The notes under the pieces are model-generated. The model was not told the origin of the DNA and ran no database searches. It saw only the letters and a list, made by a program, of their open reading frames with translations. A program made the translations under genes and the position numbers. A stretch of 6,474 bases of DNA, taken from Dichloromethanomonas sp964477085. Its GTDB lineage: Bacteria; Bacillota; Desulfitobacteriia; Desulfitobacteriales; Syntrophobotulaceae. This document shows positions 1-5,600 of the stretch, one piece after another; position 1 is the first letter of the stretch; each line of letters starts with the position of its first letter. The stretch is from assembly GCA_964477085.1 (NCBI GenBank), contig CAYZDF010000115.1, positions 1 through 6,474 of the forward strand, in the 5' to 3' direction.

Positions 1-130
1 GTTCGTCTTGCATTTTTTGAACACTTGGACACTGTGACGAAATGATGATGCTTGCCGTATCCATCTCCGACGTCACTGTGATTGTTGTTTCCAGTCCACA
101 GATTCCAGGATTGACTTTAACCTCTGCCAT
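1..130 (-). CDS. Small conserved 'PGICG' protein, DUF6951-like, C-terminal part outside the window
   Basis: The first 43 residues of a minus-strand gene are visible, reading MAEVKVNPGICGLETTI and continuing to the window edge. The start at 130 is preferred because GGAG lies 7 nt upstream. An in-frame ATG at 160 has no comparable site. The PGICG motif near the N terminus, followed by a beta-rich stretch and a second cysteine (SSQC), resembles a family of small uncharacterised proteins of anaerobic bacteria and archaea that I believe is catalogued as DUF6951. This assignment is from memory of the motif and is not certain. The two cysteines (residues 11 and 34) could bind a metal or act in redox chemistry, but nothing proves that. 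The gene starts 31 nt after the rex stop codon with no terminator or promoter visible between them, so it is probably cotranscribed with rex. Confidence 0.7.
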   Translation of the reverse strand, partial: MAEVKVNPGICGLETTITVTSEMDTASIIISSQCPSVQKMQDE

Positions 131-161
131 TTTTCCGCTCCATTCATAGTCCGTGTGCATT

Positions 162-797
162 CTAGCTTTCTAATTCGTTGCGCATGCGGTAGCTCAAAAC
201 GTAAAGGCTATCGCTCAAATTCACATTTTCTATCTTGACATCCTTATGCACAAATACATCCACCGGCGCAAAATTCCATATCGCCTTAATGCCGCTGTCC
301 ATCAGCATATTGGCTACATTCTGCGCTGCTTCCTTGGTGGTAGTAATAAAGCCGATATCCGCATGGTTCTTTTCCAAATACCCGTTCAGATATTGGATGG
401 GATATATCTTTTTACCGTGAACTTCTTTCCCGATGATTTTTTCATTCACATCAAATAATGCGGTAAAGATGTAACCCTCTTTTTCAAATCCGAGGTAATG
501 GATCAGCGCTCGACCGATGTTGCCTGCGCCTACAATCACGACACTATATTTTTTGCCCAAGCCTAGTATCTTTTTTATTTCCTCCTTAAGCTTGGATACC
601 TGATATCCGTATCCCTGCTGCCCAAATCCGCCAAAACAATTCAGATCCCGCCGTATCTGTGAGGCATTCAACTTCATATCGCTGCTCATCATCTGTGAAG
701 AAATGCGCTCGATTCCTTTTTGCTCAAGATCGTTTAAATATCTATAGTATTTTGGTAATCTTCGAATGACTGCTTCAGGAATTCTTTCCCCATTCAT
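162..797 (-). CDS. rex: Redox-sensing transcriptional repressor Rex
   Basis: A 211-residue protein of the usual Rex length. The N-terminal winged-helix domain (about residues 1-80) has the typical IPEAVIRRLPKYYRYL opening helix and the wing motif FGGFGQQGYGY (55-65). The Rossmann domain carries the dinucleotide loop GAGNIG (90-95) and an acidic residue after the second strand (ALFD, D116), as expected for NAD(H) binding. WNFAPVDV (174-181) and the C-terminal LSDSLYVLSYRM helix are typical of the domain-swapped dimer. Rex homodimers bind operators when NADH/NAD+ is low and release them when NADH rises, controlling fermentative and anaerobic genes. The ATG has AAGGAG 5 nt upstream. The gene has its own promoter (851-879) behind the nrdD terminator. 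No canonical Rex operator (TTGTGAA-N4-TTCACAA type) was seen in the window, so its targets here are unknown. Confidence 0.96.
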   Translation of the reverse strand: MNGERIPEAVIRRLPKYYRYLNDLEQKGIERISSQMMSSDMKLNASQIRRDLNCFGGFGQQGYGYQVSKLKEEIKKILGLGKKYSVVIVGAGNIGRALIHYLGFEKEGYIFTALFDVNEKIIGKEVHGKKIYPIQYLNGYLEKNHADIGFITTTKEAAQNVANMLMDSGIKAIWNFAPVDVFVHKDVKIENVNLSDSLYVLSYRMRNELES

Positions 798-850
798 GAC
801 AGCTCCTTAGTCACCAATCGTGCAATTATGAGCTTATGCCCACAATATTC

Positions 851-879
851 ATTTTAGTATGATTATGAACATACGTCAA
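851..879 (-). promoter_or_regulatory. Promoter of rex
   Basis: Read on the minus strand: TTGACG (874-879), a 17-bp spacer, then TAAAAT (851-856), close to the sigma-A consensus. The sequence upstream of the -35 box is very A+T-rich and holds two direct copies of TCAATATTT (plus strand 876-884 and 887-895) one helical turn apart, possibly an UP element. Predicted transcription start is about 844, leaving a leader of roughly 47 nt before rex. Confidence 0.8.
857..874. promoter_or_regulatory. Inverted repeat in the spacer of the rex promoter, possible operator
   Basis: GTATG (857-861) and CATAC (870-874) are perfect inverted arms separated by 8 bp. They fill almost exactly the space between the -35 and -10 boxes of the rex promoter. 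A protein bound there would block RNA polymerase. The arms do not match the Rex consensus and the spacing differs from the trx operator at 5201-5221. Five-bp arms in A+T-rich DNA could be chance. Confidence 0.3.
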
Positions 880-925
880 TATTTATTCAATATTTGAAGA
901 AGGAAAGCAGGTCATTATCAATAGC

Positions 926-947
926 AAAAAGCAGGGAAGCCTTCCTG
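926..947 (-). terminator. Rho-independent terminator of nrdD
   Basis: On the minus strand the stem CAGG..CCTG, extended by two A-T pairs across one bulged C, closes a GGC loop and is followed by CTTTTT. It lies about 45 nt past the nrdD stop codon and upstream of the rex promoter, so it separates the two transcription units. The stem is short and bulged, so termination may be partial. Confidence 0.6.
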
Positions 948-990
948 TCATAAGGCGGCATCCCGCGTAATTGAATTTTACGTGCCTTGC

Positions 991-3333
991 TCATGTATTA
1001 CGATTTCCGATGTATTCCAGCACGCTGACCGGTCCAGAGAACTTTTCCGCGCCGCTATTCGTAACAGCCACAAGGGTTGGTGCTTGAAGGACCCCGTACT
1101 TTTCAACTAAATCCTGATGCTCGCTTGCATCTATCACATGATGAACAATTCCGGCTTCGGCCAATGCTTTCTTTGTCATCGCACAGTTCGCACAGGTAGG
1201 GGTGGTAAACAGCAGCAGTTCTTGAATCTGCGCCGGGGAACAAGCACCGGTCTGTAAACCCGAGTCACCGGCATGATATAATTTACGGTCTTTAAATTCT
1301 TGCGCTTTTCCATCGTTCCAATTTTTTACGGGGCGGTAATAACCCGTGATACGGCTATACACTTCGGCCTCTTCACCGCATTCCGGGCATATCGGATGCT
1401 CCCCACTGATATAGCCGTGCGTCCTGCAAACGGAATAAGTCGGAGAAATCGTATAGTAAGGCAATTTAAAGTTTTCCGCTACTTTGCGGACAAGTAAAGC
1501 CGCTGCTTTCCAGTCGGGCAGCTTCTCCCCAAGGTACGCATGGAACACTGTGCCGGATGTATACAGAACCTGCAATTCATCTTGCACTCCCAACGCCTCG
1601 AACAAGTCATCCGTAGCGCCGACCGGGAGGTGGGAACTGTTTGTATAATAGGGCGTATCGCCGGGCTGTGCTGCGGTGATAATATCCGGATATCTTTTCA
1701 CATCATGCTTAGCCAAGCGGTAGGTAGTGGATTCAGCAGGCGTCGCCTCCAGATTGAATAATGCACCATACTGCTCTTGATATTTCACAAGCCGGTTTCT
1801 CATATGGTTTAGCACATCTTTCGCAAAATGCTGCGCGCTTTTTTGGGTCAGGTCCGCTCTGAGCCACTTTGCGTTCAGCCCAGCCTCGTTCATTCCGATA
1901 AGCCCGATAGTGGAGAAATGATTGTTGAAAGTGCCCAGATATCTTTTGGTATAAGGGTACAGCCCTGCGTTCATCAGCTTGGTGATTACAGTGCGCTTGG
2001 TGTCCAGAGAACGGGCGGCAATATCCATTAGCTTGTCCAGGTGTTGATAGAAACCCGACTCATCCACTGCAAGATGAGCGATGCGCGGGAGGTTGATTGT
2101 TACAACGCCGATGGAGCCGGTGCTTTCACCACTGCCAAAGAAGCCGCCGCCTTTTTTGCGCAGCTCGCGCAGGTCAAGACGCAGGCGGCAGCACATACTG
2201 CGCACATCGTTGGGCTGCATATCGCTGTTGATGTAGTTGGAGAAATAGGGCGTTCCGTATTTCGCGGTCATTTCAAAGAGCATACGGTTATTTTCCGTAT
2301 CGCTCCAATCAAAATCCTTTGTGATGGAATAGGTCGGGATCGGATATTGAAAACCTCTGCCGTTGGCGTCGCCTTCAATCATGATATCGATAAACGCCTT
2401 ATTGACCATATCCATCTCTTTTTTGCAGTCTTTGTATTTGAAATCCATCTCCCGGCCGCCGACGATGGCGGGCAGCTCGGCAAGATCATCCGGCACCGTC
2501 CAATCAAGCGTCACGTTGGTAAACGGTGCCTGCGTGCCCCAGCGGCTGGGCGTATTCACGCCATAGACGAACGACTGGATACACTGCTTGACTTCTTTAT
2601 AGCTCAGGTTATCGACCTTTACAAACGGCGCAAGGTAGGTATCGAAGGACGAAAAAGCCTGGGCTCCAGCCCATTCATTCTGCATGATGCCGAGGAAGTT
2701 GACCATCTGATTGCACAACGTAGAAAGATGGCTTGCAGGGGATGAGGTGATTTTACCTTCAATACCGCCTAAACCTTCCAGTATAAGCTGTTTAAGCGAC
2801 CACCCCGCGCAATATCCCGTCAGCATGGACAGGTCATGGATGTGCATGTCCGCGTTGCGGTGCGCGCTCGCTACTTCCTCATCATATACCTCTGAAAGCC
2901 AGTAGTTTGCGGTGATGGCTCCCGAATTACTCAAGATCAAACCGCCGACCGAATAGGTGACGGTAGAGTTTTCCTTTACCCGCCAGTCGTCCACATTGAC
3001 GTAGCTATTGACCAGTTCCTTATAGTCAAGAAGCGTAGACCTCGTATTACGCACCTTTTCGCGCTGCTTGCGGTATAGAATGTATGCCTTCGCTACATCG
3101 GCATAGCCTGCCTGTACCAAAACACGCTCAACGCTGTCCTGAATATTTTCCACGCCGATCAGACCGTTTTCGATTTTATCCTGATAATCGGCAGTCACTT
3201 TAAGCGCAAGAAAGTCTATAATATCGGAATGATACTGTTTGTGTTGAGCATCAAAGGCTTTGGTGATAGCATTCGCGATTTTACTTATACTGAATTCCGC
3301 GTTGGTTCCGTCCCGTTTAATGACTTGATACAT
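991..3333 (-). CDS. nrdD: Anaerobic ribonucleoside-triphosphate reductase (class III, NrdD) with fused C-terminal glutaredoxin-like domain
   Basis: A 780-residue glycyl-radical enzyme that reduces ribonucleoside triphosphates to dNTPs without oxygen. The ATG at 3333 (MYQVIKRDG) is chosen because AAGGAG lies about 10 nt upstream. An in-frame ATG at 3366 falls inside a leader hairpin and adds 11 residues unlike the family. Domains in order: ATP-cone allosteric domain (about 1-90); catalytic barrel with Cys175 (GYCAGW) and a finger-loop Cys-Cys pair at 381-382 (MCCRLRLD); zinc site formed by Cys636, His639, Cys649 and Cys652; glycyl-radical motif RITGYY with the radical glycine at 664; then an added thioredoxin-fold domain (about 705-780) with CANC (714-717) and a cis-proline APT motif (Pro752). 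Most NrdD proteins stop soon after the radical domain. The extra domain points to the thioredoxin/glutaredoxin-dependent type of class III enzyme and not the formate-dependent type of E. coli. It follows the activase and thioredoxin reductase genes but has its own promoter with NrdR boxes. Confidence 0.97.
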   Translation of the reverse strand: MYQVIKRDGTNAEFSISKIANAITKAFDAQHKQYHSDIIDFLALKVTADYQDKIENGLIGVENIQDSVERVLVQAGYADVAKAYILYRKQREKVRNTRSTLLDYKELVNSYVNVDDWRVKENSTVTYSVGGLILSNSGAITANYWLSEVYDEEVASAHRNADMHIHDLSMLTGYCAGWSLKQLILEGLGGIEGKITSSPASHLSTLCNQMVNFLGIMQNEWAGAQAFSSFDTYLAPFVKVDNLSYKEVKQCIQSFVYGVNTPSRWGTQAPFTNVTLDWTVPDDLAELPAIVGGREMDFKYKDCKKEMDMVNKAFIDIMIEGDANGRGFQYPIPTYSITKDFDWSDTENNRMLFEMTAKYGTPYFSNYINSDMQPNDVRSMCCRLRLDLRELRKKGGGFFGSGESTGSIGVVTINLPRIAHLAVDESGFYQHLDKLMDIAARSLDTKRTVITKLMNAGLYPYTKRYLGTFNNHFSTIGLIGMNEAGLNAKWLRADLTQKSAQHFAKDVLNHMRNRLVKYQEQYGALFNLEATPAESTTYRLAKHDVKRYPDIITAAQPGDTPYYTNSSHLPVGATDDLFEALGVQDELQVLYTSGTVFHAYLGEKLPDWKAAALLVRKVAENFKLPYYTISPTYSVCRTHGYISGEHPICPECGEEAEVYSRITGYYRPVKNWNDGKAQEFKDRKLYHAGDSGLQTGACSPAQIQELLLFTTPTCANCAMTKKALAEAGIVHHVIDASEHQDLVEKYGVLQAPTLVAVTNSGAEKFSGPVSVLEYIGNRNT

Positions 3334-3355
3334 TGTTCGATCACTCCTTATGATG

Positions 3356-3378
3356 AAGAGCAGCATACTGCTGCTCTT
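3356..3378 (-). promoter_or_regulatory. Perfect hairpin in the nrdD leader
   Basis: Ten-base arms, AAGAGCAGCA (3356-3365) and its exact complement (3369-3378), flank a 3-nt loop. In the nrdD transcript this forms a very stable stem ending about 12 nt before the AAGGAG ribosome-binding site. No run of U follows, so it is not a standard terminator. It may stabilise the mRNA 5' region, affect translation, or be a protein-binding palindrome. Confidence 0.6.
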
Positions 3379-3387
3379 GGTTCAAAG

Positions 3388-3421
3388 CTTGTCCTCACAT
3401 AGCTGAAGCTGTGGGAGCAAG
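3388..3421 (-). promoter_or_regulatory. Imperfect stem-loop at the 5' end of the nrdD leader
   Basis: CTTG..CAAG outer arms and CACA..TGTG inner arms give a 12-position stem with two mismatches and one G-U pair in the minus-strand RNA, with a 10-nt loop. The predicted transcription start (about 3418) falls within its outer arm, so the full stem forms only if transcription starts a few bases earlier. It stands directly upstream of the perfect hairpin, so most of the roughly 85-nt leader is structured. Confidence 0.35.
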
Positions 3422-3424
3422 TTC

Positions 3425-3453
3425 ATTTTAGTATTTTAATGCTGGCCTGTCAA
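3425..3453 (-). promoter_or_regulatory. Promoter of nrdD
   Basis: On the minus strand: a perfect TTGACA -35 box (3448-3453), a 17-bp spacer and TAAAAT (3425-3430). Predicted start is about 3418, giving a leader of about 85 nt. It lies between the end of nrdG and nrdD, so nrdD can be expressed independently of the upstream trxB-nrdG transcript. Confidence 0.85.
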
Positions 3454-3460
3454 GGAAGAA

Positions 3461-3508
3461 ACTCAATATATTGTGTATTACCAGACGTAAAGATACAATA
3501 TACAGGTT
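3461..3508. promoter_or_regulatory. Tandem NrdR boxes upstream of the nrdD promoter
   Basis: Box 1 (3461-3476), ACTCAATATATTGTGT, differs from the palindromic NrdR consensus ACACWATATMTWGTGT at one position. Box 2 (3493-3508), ATACAATATACAGGTT, matches about 12 of 16 positions. The gap is 16 bp, so the centres are 32 bp or three helical turns apart, which is the known tandem arrangement of NrdR sites. NrdR is the ATP-cone repressor of ribonucleotide reductase genes that senses dATP/ATP. Box 2 overlaps the nrdG stop codon. The pair lies just upstream of the -35 box. The nrdR gene itself is not in the window. Confidence 0.8.
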
Positions 3509-4202
3509 ATATGCCCCTGACTTGAACGGTAGGCACATATTCGCGCACGGTATCGGCAAATGCTGCGAGTTCGGCCTTTTTAACGCCTTGAAGCCCTGGT
3601 TGTATAAGATCGCCTGAATCCACAAAGTTCTGTAGAAAATAACTCCCGGCCCCTTGTATCCATTTCCCGATTGCTGCGAAGTCCTCTTTTGTATGAAATC
3701 CTTTAACCACGGTTGTGCGGAATTCGTACTCGACATGACCGGCAAGCAAAAAGGCCACGCTTTCCTTTATTCTGGATAATACGTTTTCATTTGTTCCGGC
3801 TGTTTTCGCGTAGCTATCAGGAGAGTTCTTGATATCCATCGCCACATAGTCAATCAGTCCGTCCCCGATGAGTTCCTTAAGCTTGGAGGGAAAACTCCCG
3901 TTGGTATCGAGTTTTACTAAAAAGCCGAGCGACTTTATTTTAGCAATAAACTCACCTATTTCATGCTGCAAGAGAGGCTCTCCGCCCGATACACAGATGC
4001 CTTCCAAAAATTCTTTCCGCTTAGCCAGAAAATCAAAAAAAGCTTCCTCTGATATGTACGGCGATTTTTCAACGTCCAAGACAATGGAGGCATTATGGCA
4101 AAACGGGCAACGAAAATTACATCCACCGGTAAACACTGTCGCTGCAATCTTTCCGGGATAATCAATTAGCGTCATTTTTTGTAGTCCTGATATCTTCACC
4201 AT
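3507..4202 (-). CDS. nrdG: Anaerobic ribonucleotide reductase activating protein, radical SAM (NrdG2 type)
   Basis: A 231-residue radical-SAM protein. The cluster motif CNFRCPFC (Cys28, Cys32, Cys35) binds a [4Fe-4S] cluster and GGEPLLQ (73-79) forms part of the S-adenosylmethionine site. The N terminus, ISGLQKMTLIDYPGKIAAT, is typical of the longer activase family often described as NrdG2 (TIGR02495), as opposed to the roughly 155-residue E. coli NrdG. It generates a 5'-deoxyadenosyl radical and places the glycyl radical on NrdD, whose gene follows. The ATG at 4202 has AGAGG only 4 nt upstream. The next codon, GTG at 4199, has better spacing and could be the true start. It begins 29 nt after the trxB stop with no terminator, so the two are probably cotranscribed. 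The C-terminal stop lies inside the second NrdR box. Confidence 0.93.
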   Translation of the reverse strand: MVKISGLQKMTLIDYPGKIAATVFTGGCNFRCPFCHNASIVLDVEKSPYISEEAFFDFLAKRKEFLEGICVSGGEPLLQHEIGEFIAKIKSLGFLVKLDTNGSFPSKLKELIGDGLIDYVAMDIKNSPDSYAKTAGTNENVLSRIKESVAFLLAGHVEYEFRTTVVKGFHTKEDFAAIGKWIQGAGSYFLQNFVDSGDLIQPGLQGVKKAELAAFADTVREYVPTVQVRGI

Positions 4203-4231
4203 ACAACCTCTTTCCGGTATCGTTTTTGCTT

Positions 4232-5110
4232 TTAGCTAACTTTCCTCAAAAATTCAATAATGCTTTTACCCGCAATAGCGCCCTGGCCAACAGCGGTTGC
4301 AATTTGCTTAAAACCGCCCGTGCAGTCCCCTGCGGCAAAAACGCCGTCCAGATTTGTCCGTTGCTGAGCATCCGTAACAATCGCGTTTCCCGTGACATCC
4401 ACGCCGAGTTTGACGGCAAAGTCAAAGCTGGATGCTGTACCAGAAGCGATGAATAAACCATCAATTTGCTGAGGGCCGTTTTCCAGCAGAATCTTCTGGA
4501 GCACAGTGTCACCCAAAAGCGCCTTGACCGGCTCCTGCCGTATTCTATATTTAACCGCTTTGCGAACATATTCGCCCGTAAAATCCGTATTCCTACCGTT
4601 TGTAAAAATGGTGATATCCTGTGTGAATGGCTCCAACTCCAACGCCTCCTGCACGGCGTAATTTCCGTTGCCAAGAATGCCTACGCTTTTCTTTTTATAG
4701 AAGAAACCATCGCAGGTCGTGCAATAGCTTACGCCTTTGCCCTCGAACTCTTTGATTCCCCGCAGTTCGGGCCGGTGCGGTGCTTGGCCCGTTGCGAATA
4801 AGACTGCTGCGGAGCGGTATTCGCCGGTAGCGGTTTTCACGATAAAAAGATTGCCCGGTTCTATAGATGTTACTTCCTGATCGATAATCGTCGCACCAAG
4901 CCTTGAAGCCTGCCTGACGCCATTATCCAGCAGGAGTTTCCCGCTTACCGGGGTTTCAAAGCCATAGTAATTCTCGATCTTTGAAGCATTTTTGAGCGAA
5001 CTGGTATCGGTGCCGATCACAAGTGTTTTTAGATTAGCCCGGACCGTATACAAGGCCGCTGAAATGCCAGCCGGACCTCTGCCTATAACTATCACATCGT
5101 AATTTTCCAA
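4232..5110 (-). CDS. trxB: Thioredoxin reductase-like flavoprotein lacking the NADPH-binding signature
   Basis: A 292-residue flavoprotein of the low-molecular-weight thioredoxin reductase fold. Counting from the TTG at 5110, it shows the N-terminal FAD loop GRGPAG (10-15), redox-active CTTC (130-133; CATC is commoner), a second dinucleotide-type loop GNGNYA (147-152), and the C-terminal FAD motif FAAGDCTGGFKQIATAVGQG. The basic HRRxxxR motif that binds the NADPH 2'-phosphate is absent: the equivalent stretch reads IFTNGRNTDF. That absence is a hallmark of ferredoxin-dependent flavin thioredoxin reductases (FFTR) known from Clostridium, so the electron donor is probably not NADPH. The TTG is preferred because AGGTGA lies 5 nt upstream. 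GTG at 5119 would add three residues but has no spaced Shine-Dalgarno. The gene leads a transcript continuing into nrdG and diverges from trxA across a shared control region. Confidence 0.9.
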   Translation of the reverse strand: MENYDVIVIGRGPAGISAALYTVRANLKTLVIGTDTSSLKNASKIENYYGFETPVSGKLLLDNGVRQASRLGATIIDQEVTSIEPGNLFIVKTATGEYRSAAVLFATGQAPHRPELRGIKEFEGKGVSYCTTCDGFFYKKKSVGILGNGNYAVQEALELEPFTQDITIFTNGRNTDFTGEYVRKAVKYRIRQEPVKALLGDTVLQKILLENGPQQIDGLFIASGTASSFDFAVKLGVDVTGNAIVTDAQQRTNLDGVFAAGDCTGGFKQIATAVGQGAIAGKSIIEFLRKVS

Positions 5111-5177
5111 TATCTTCACCTTTCTTAAGCCGTCCAGGCCATTGCGGCATACTCATCAATCCGTGTACCATTAGAAA

Positions 5178-5183
5178 AGTATA
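5178..5183 (-). promoter_or_regulatory. -10 box of the trxB-nrdG transcript
   Basis: TATACT on the minus strand, 28 bp from the centre of the inverted repeat at 5201-5221. No recognisable -35 box lies 16-18 bp upstream (the positions read as CATACG or similar), which suggests an activator-dependent promoter. Predicted start is about 5171, with a 60-nt leader. The same hexamer forms one arm of an AGTATA-N7-TATACT inverted repeat (5178-5196). Confidence 0.5.
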
Positions 5184-5200
5184 GCAATTTTATACTGGCC

Positions 5201-5221
5201 GTATGTAACTTTGCTACATAC
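5201..5221. promoter_or_regulatory. Shared operator between trxB and trxA
   Basis: Perfect 7-bp inverted arms, GTATGTA (5201-5207) and TACATAC (5215-5221), flank the spacer ACTTTGC. The centre (5211) lies about 40-41 bp upstream of the predicted starts of both divergent transcripts, the position used by CRP/FNR-type class II activators. The adjacent CRP/FNR-family gene is the obvious candidate binder. The odd spacing (half-sites centred on a base and not between bases) is unusual for that family. Confidence 0.6.
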
Positions 5222-5239
5222 ACGAGAATTCAACCAGGA

Positions 5240-5245
5240 TATACT
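5240..5245 (+). promoter_or_regulatory. -10 box of trxA
   Basis: TATACT inside a near-palindrome CCAGGATATACTGG (5234-5247), 29 bp from the centre of the 5201-5221 repeat. No -35 box is present at 16-18 bp. The nearest TTGCTA is 23 bp away, inside the repeat. Predicted start is about 5252, giving a 24-nt leader that contains AGGAGG at 5261-5266. Confidence 0.55.
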
Positions 5246-5275
5246 GGGGCCATAATAAAAAGGAGGACGATCCAA

Positions 5276-5596
5276 ATGCCTGTTGTTCATTTGACTAACA
5301 AAAACTTTAAGCACGTTGCTATTGATTCCCAAAAGCCTGTGCTGATTGACTTCTGGGCGGAATGGTGCGCTCCATGCAGAAGACAGTCATCCATTATCGA
5401 GCAGCTTGCCGATGAATTAGATGGTACTGCTATCGTTGCAAAGCTGGATGTCGATGCGAATCCCGAGCTCGCTGGTCAATTTTCCGTCATGAGCATACCG
5501 ACGCTGGTTACGATGAAAGCAGGAAAAATTGTTGGTAGCAAAACCGGTGTGACATCGAGGGAAGAACTGCTGAAAATGATCAGCTCTGCCAAGTAA
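5276..5596 (+). CDS. trxA: Thioredoxin, CAPC active site
   Basis: A 106-residue cytoplasmic thioredoxin of standard length with no signal peptide. The active site is WCAPC (Cys31, Cys34), where the textbook form is WCGPC. Asp25 is the conserved buried acid and Pro75 (SIPTL) the cis-proline. After the active site the helix reads RRQSSIIEQLA, so the proline that normally kinks this helix (Pro40 in E. coli) is a serine. These changes are expected to shift redox potential or partner choice, but the direction cannot be read from sequence. AGGAGG lies 9 nt before the ATG. It diverges from the thioredoxin reductase gene across a shared operator, which makes that enzyme its likely reductant, and the NrdD disulfide a likely electron sink. 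Its stop is 4 bp from the stop of the convergent regulator gene. Confidence 0.96.
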   Translation: MPVVHLTNKNFKHVAIDSQKPVLIDFWAEWCAPCRRQSSIIEQLADELDGTAIVAKLDVDANPELAGQFSVMSIPTLVTMKAGKIVGSKTGVTSREELLKMISSAK

Positions 5597-5600
5597 TAAT

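Noticed and set aside
798..990. Rex operator controlling rex or nrdD
   Set aside because: No TTGTGAA-N4-TTCACAA-like palindrome was found here or in the other intergenic regions.
2041..2745. A 234-codon plus-strand open frame antisense to nrdD
   Set aside because: It is fully inside the strongly supported nrdD frame on the other strand, has no ribosome-binding site or family resemblance, and the other plus-strand frames in this stretch are similar shadows.
3334..3366. Upstream ATG that would extend NrdD by 11 residues
   Set aside because: It starts within the perfect leader hairpin, lacks a ribosome-binding site and adds residues foreign to the family. The ATG at 3333 has AAGGAG at good spacing.
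3428..3745. A 105-codon minus-strand frame overlapping the end of nrdG and the nrdD promoter
   Set aside because: It runs out of frame through the nrdG coding sequence and across the NrdR boxes and promoter. The nrdG frame has clear radical-SAM motifs.
5020..5172. A 45-codon minus-strand frame (MVHGLMSM...) crossing the trxB start
   Set aside because: No ribosome-binding site, and most of it overlaps trxB out of frame. It is best explained as chance.
5597..5600. Terminator between the convergent trxA and regulator genes
   Set aside because: Only 4 bp separate the stop codons and no hairpin with a T-run was found at the junction. The transcripts probably overlap, but no terminator can be claimed.
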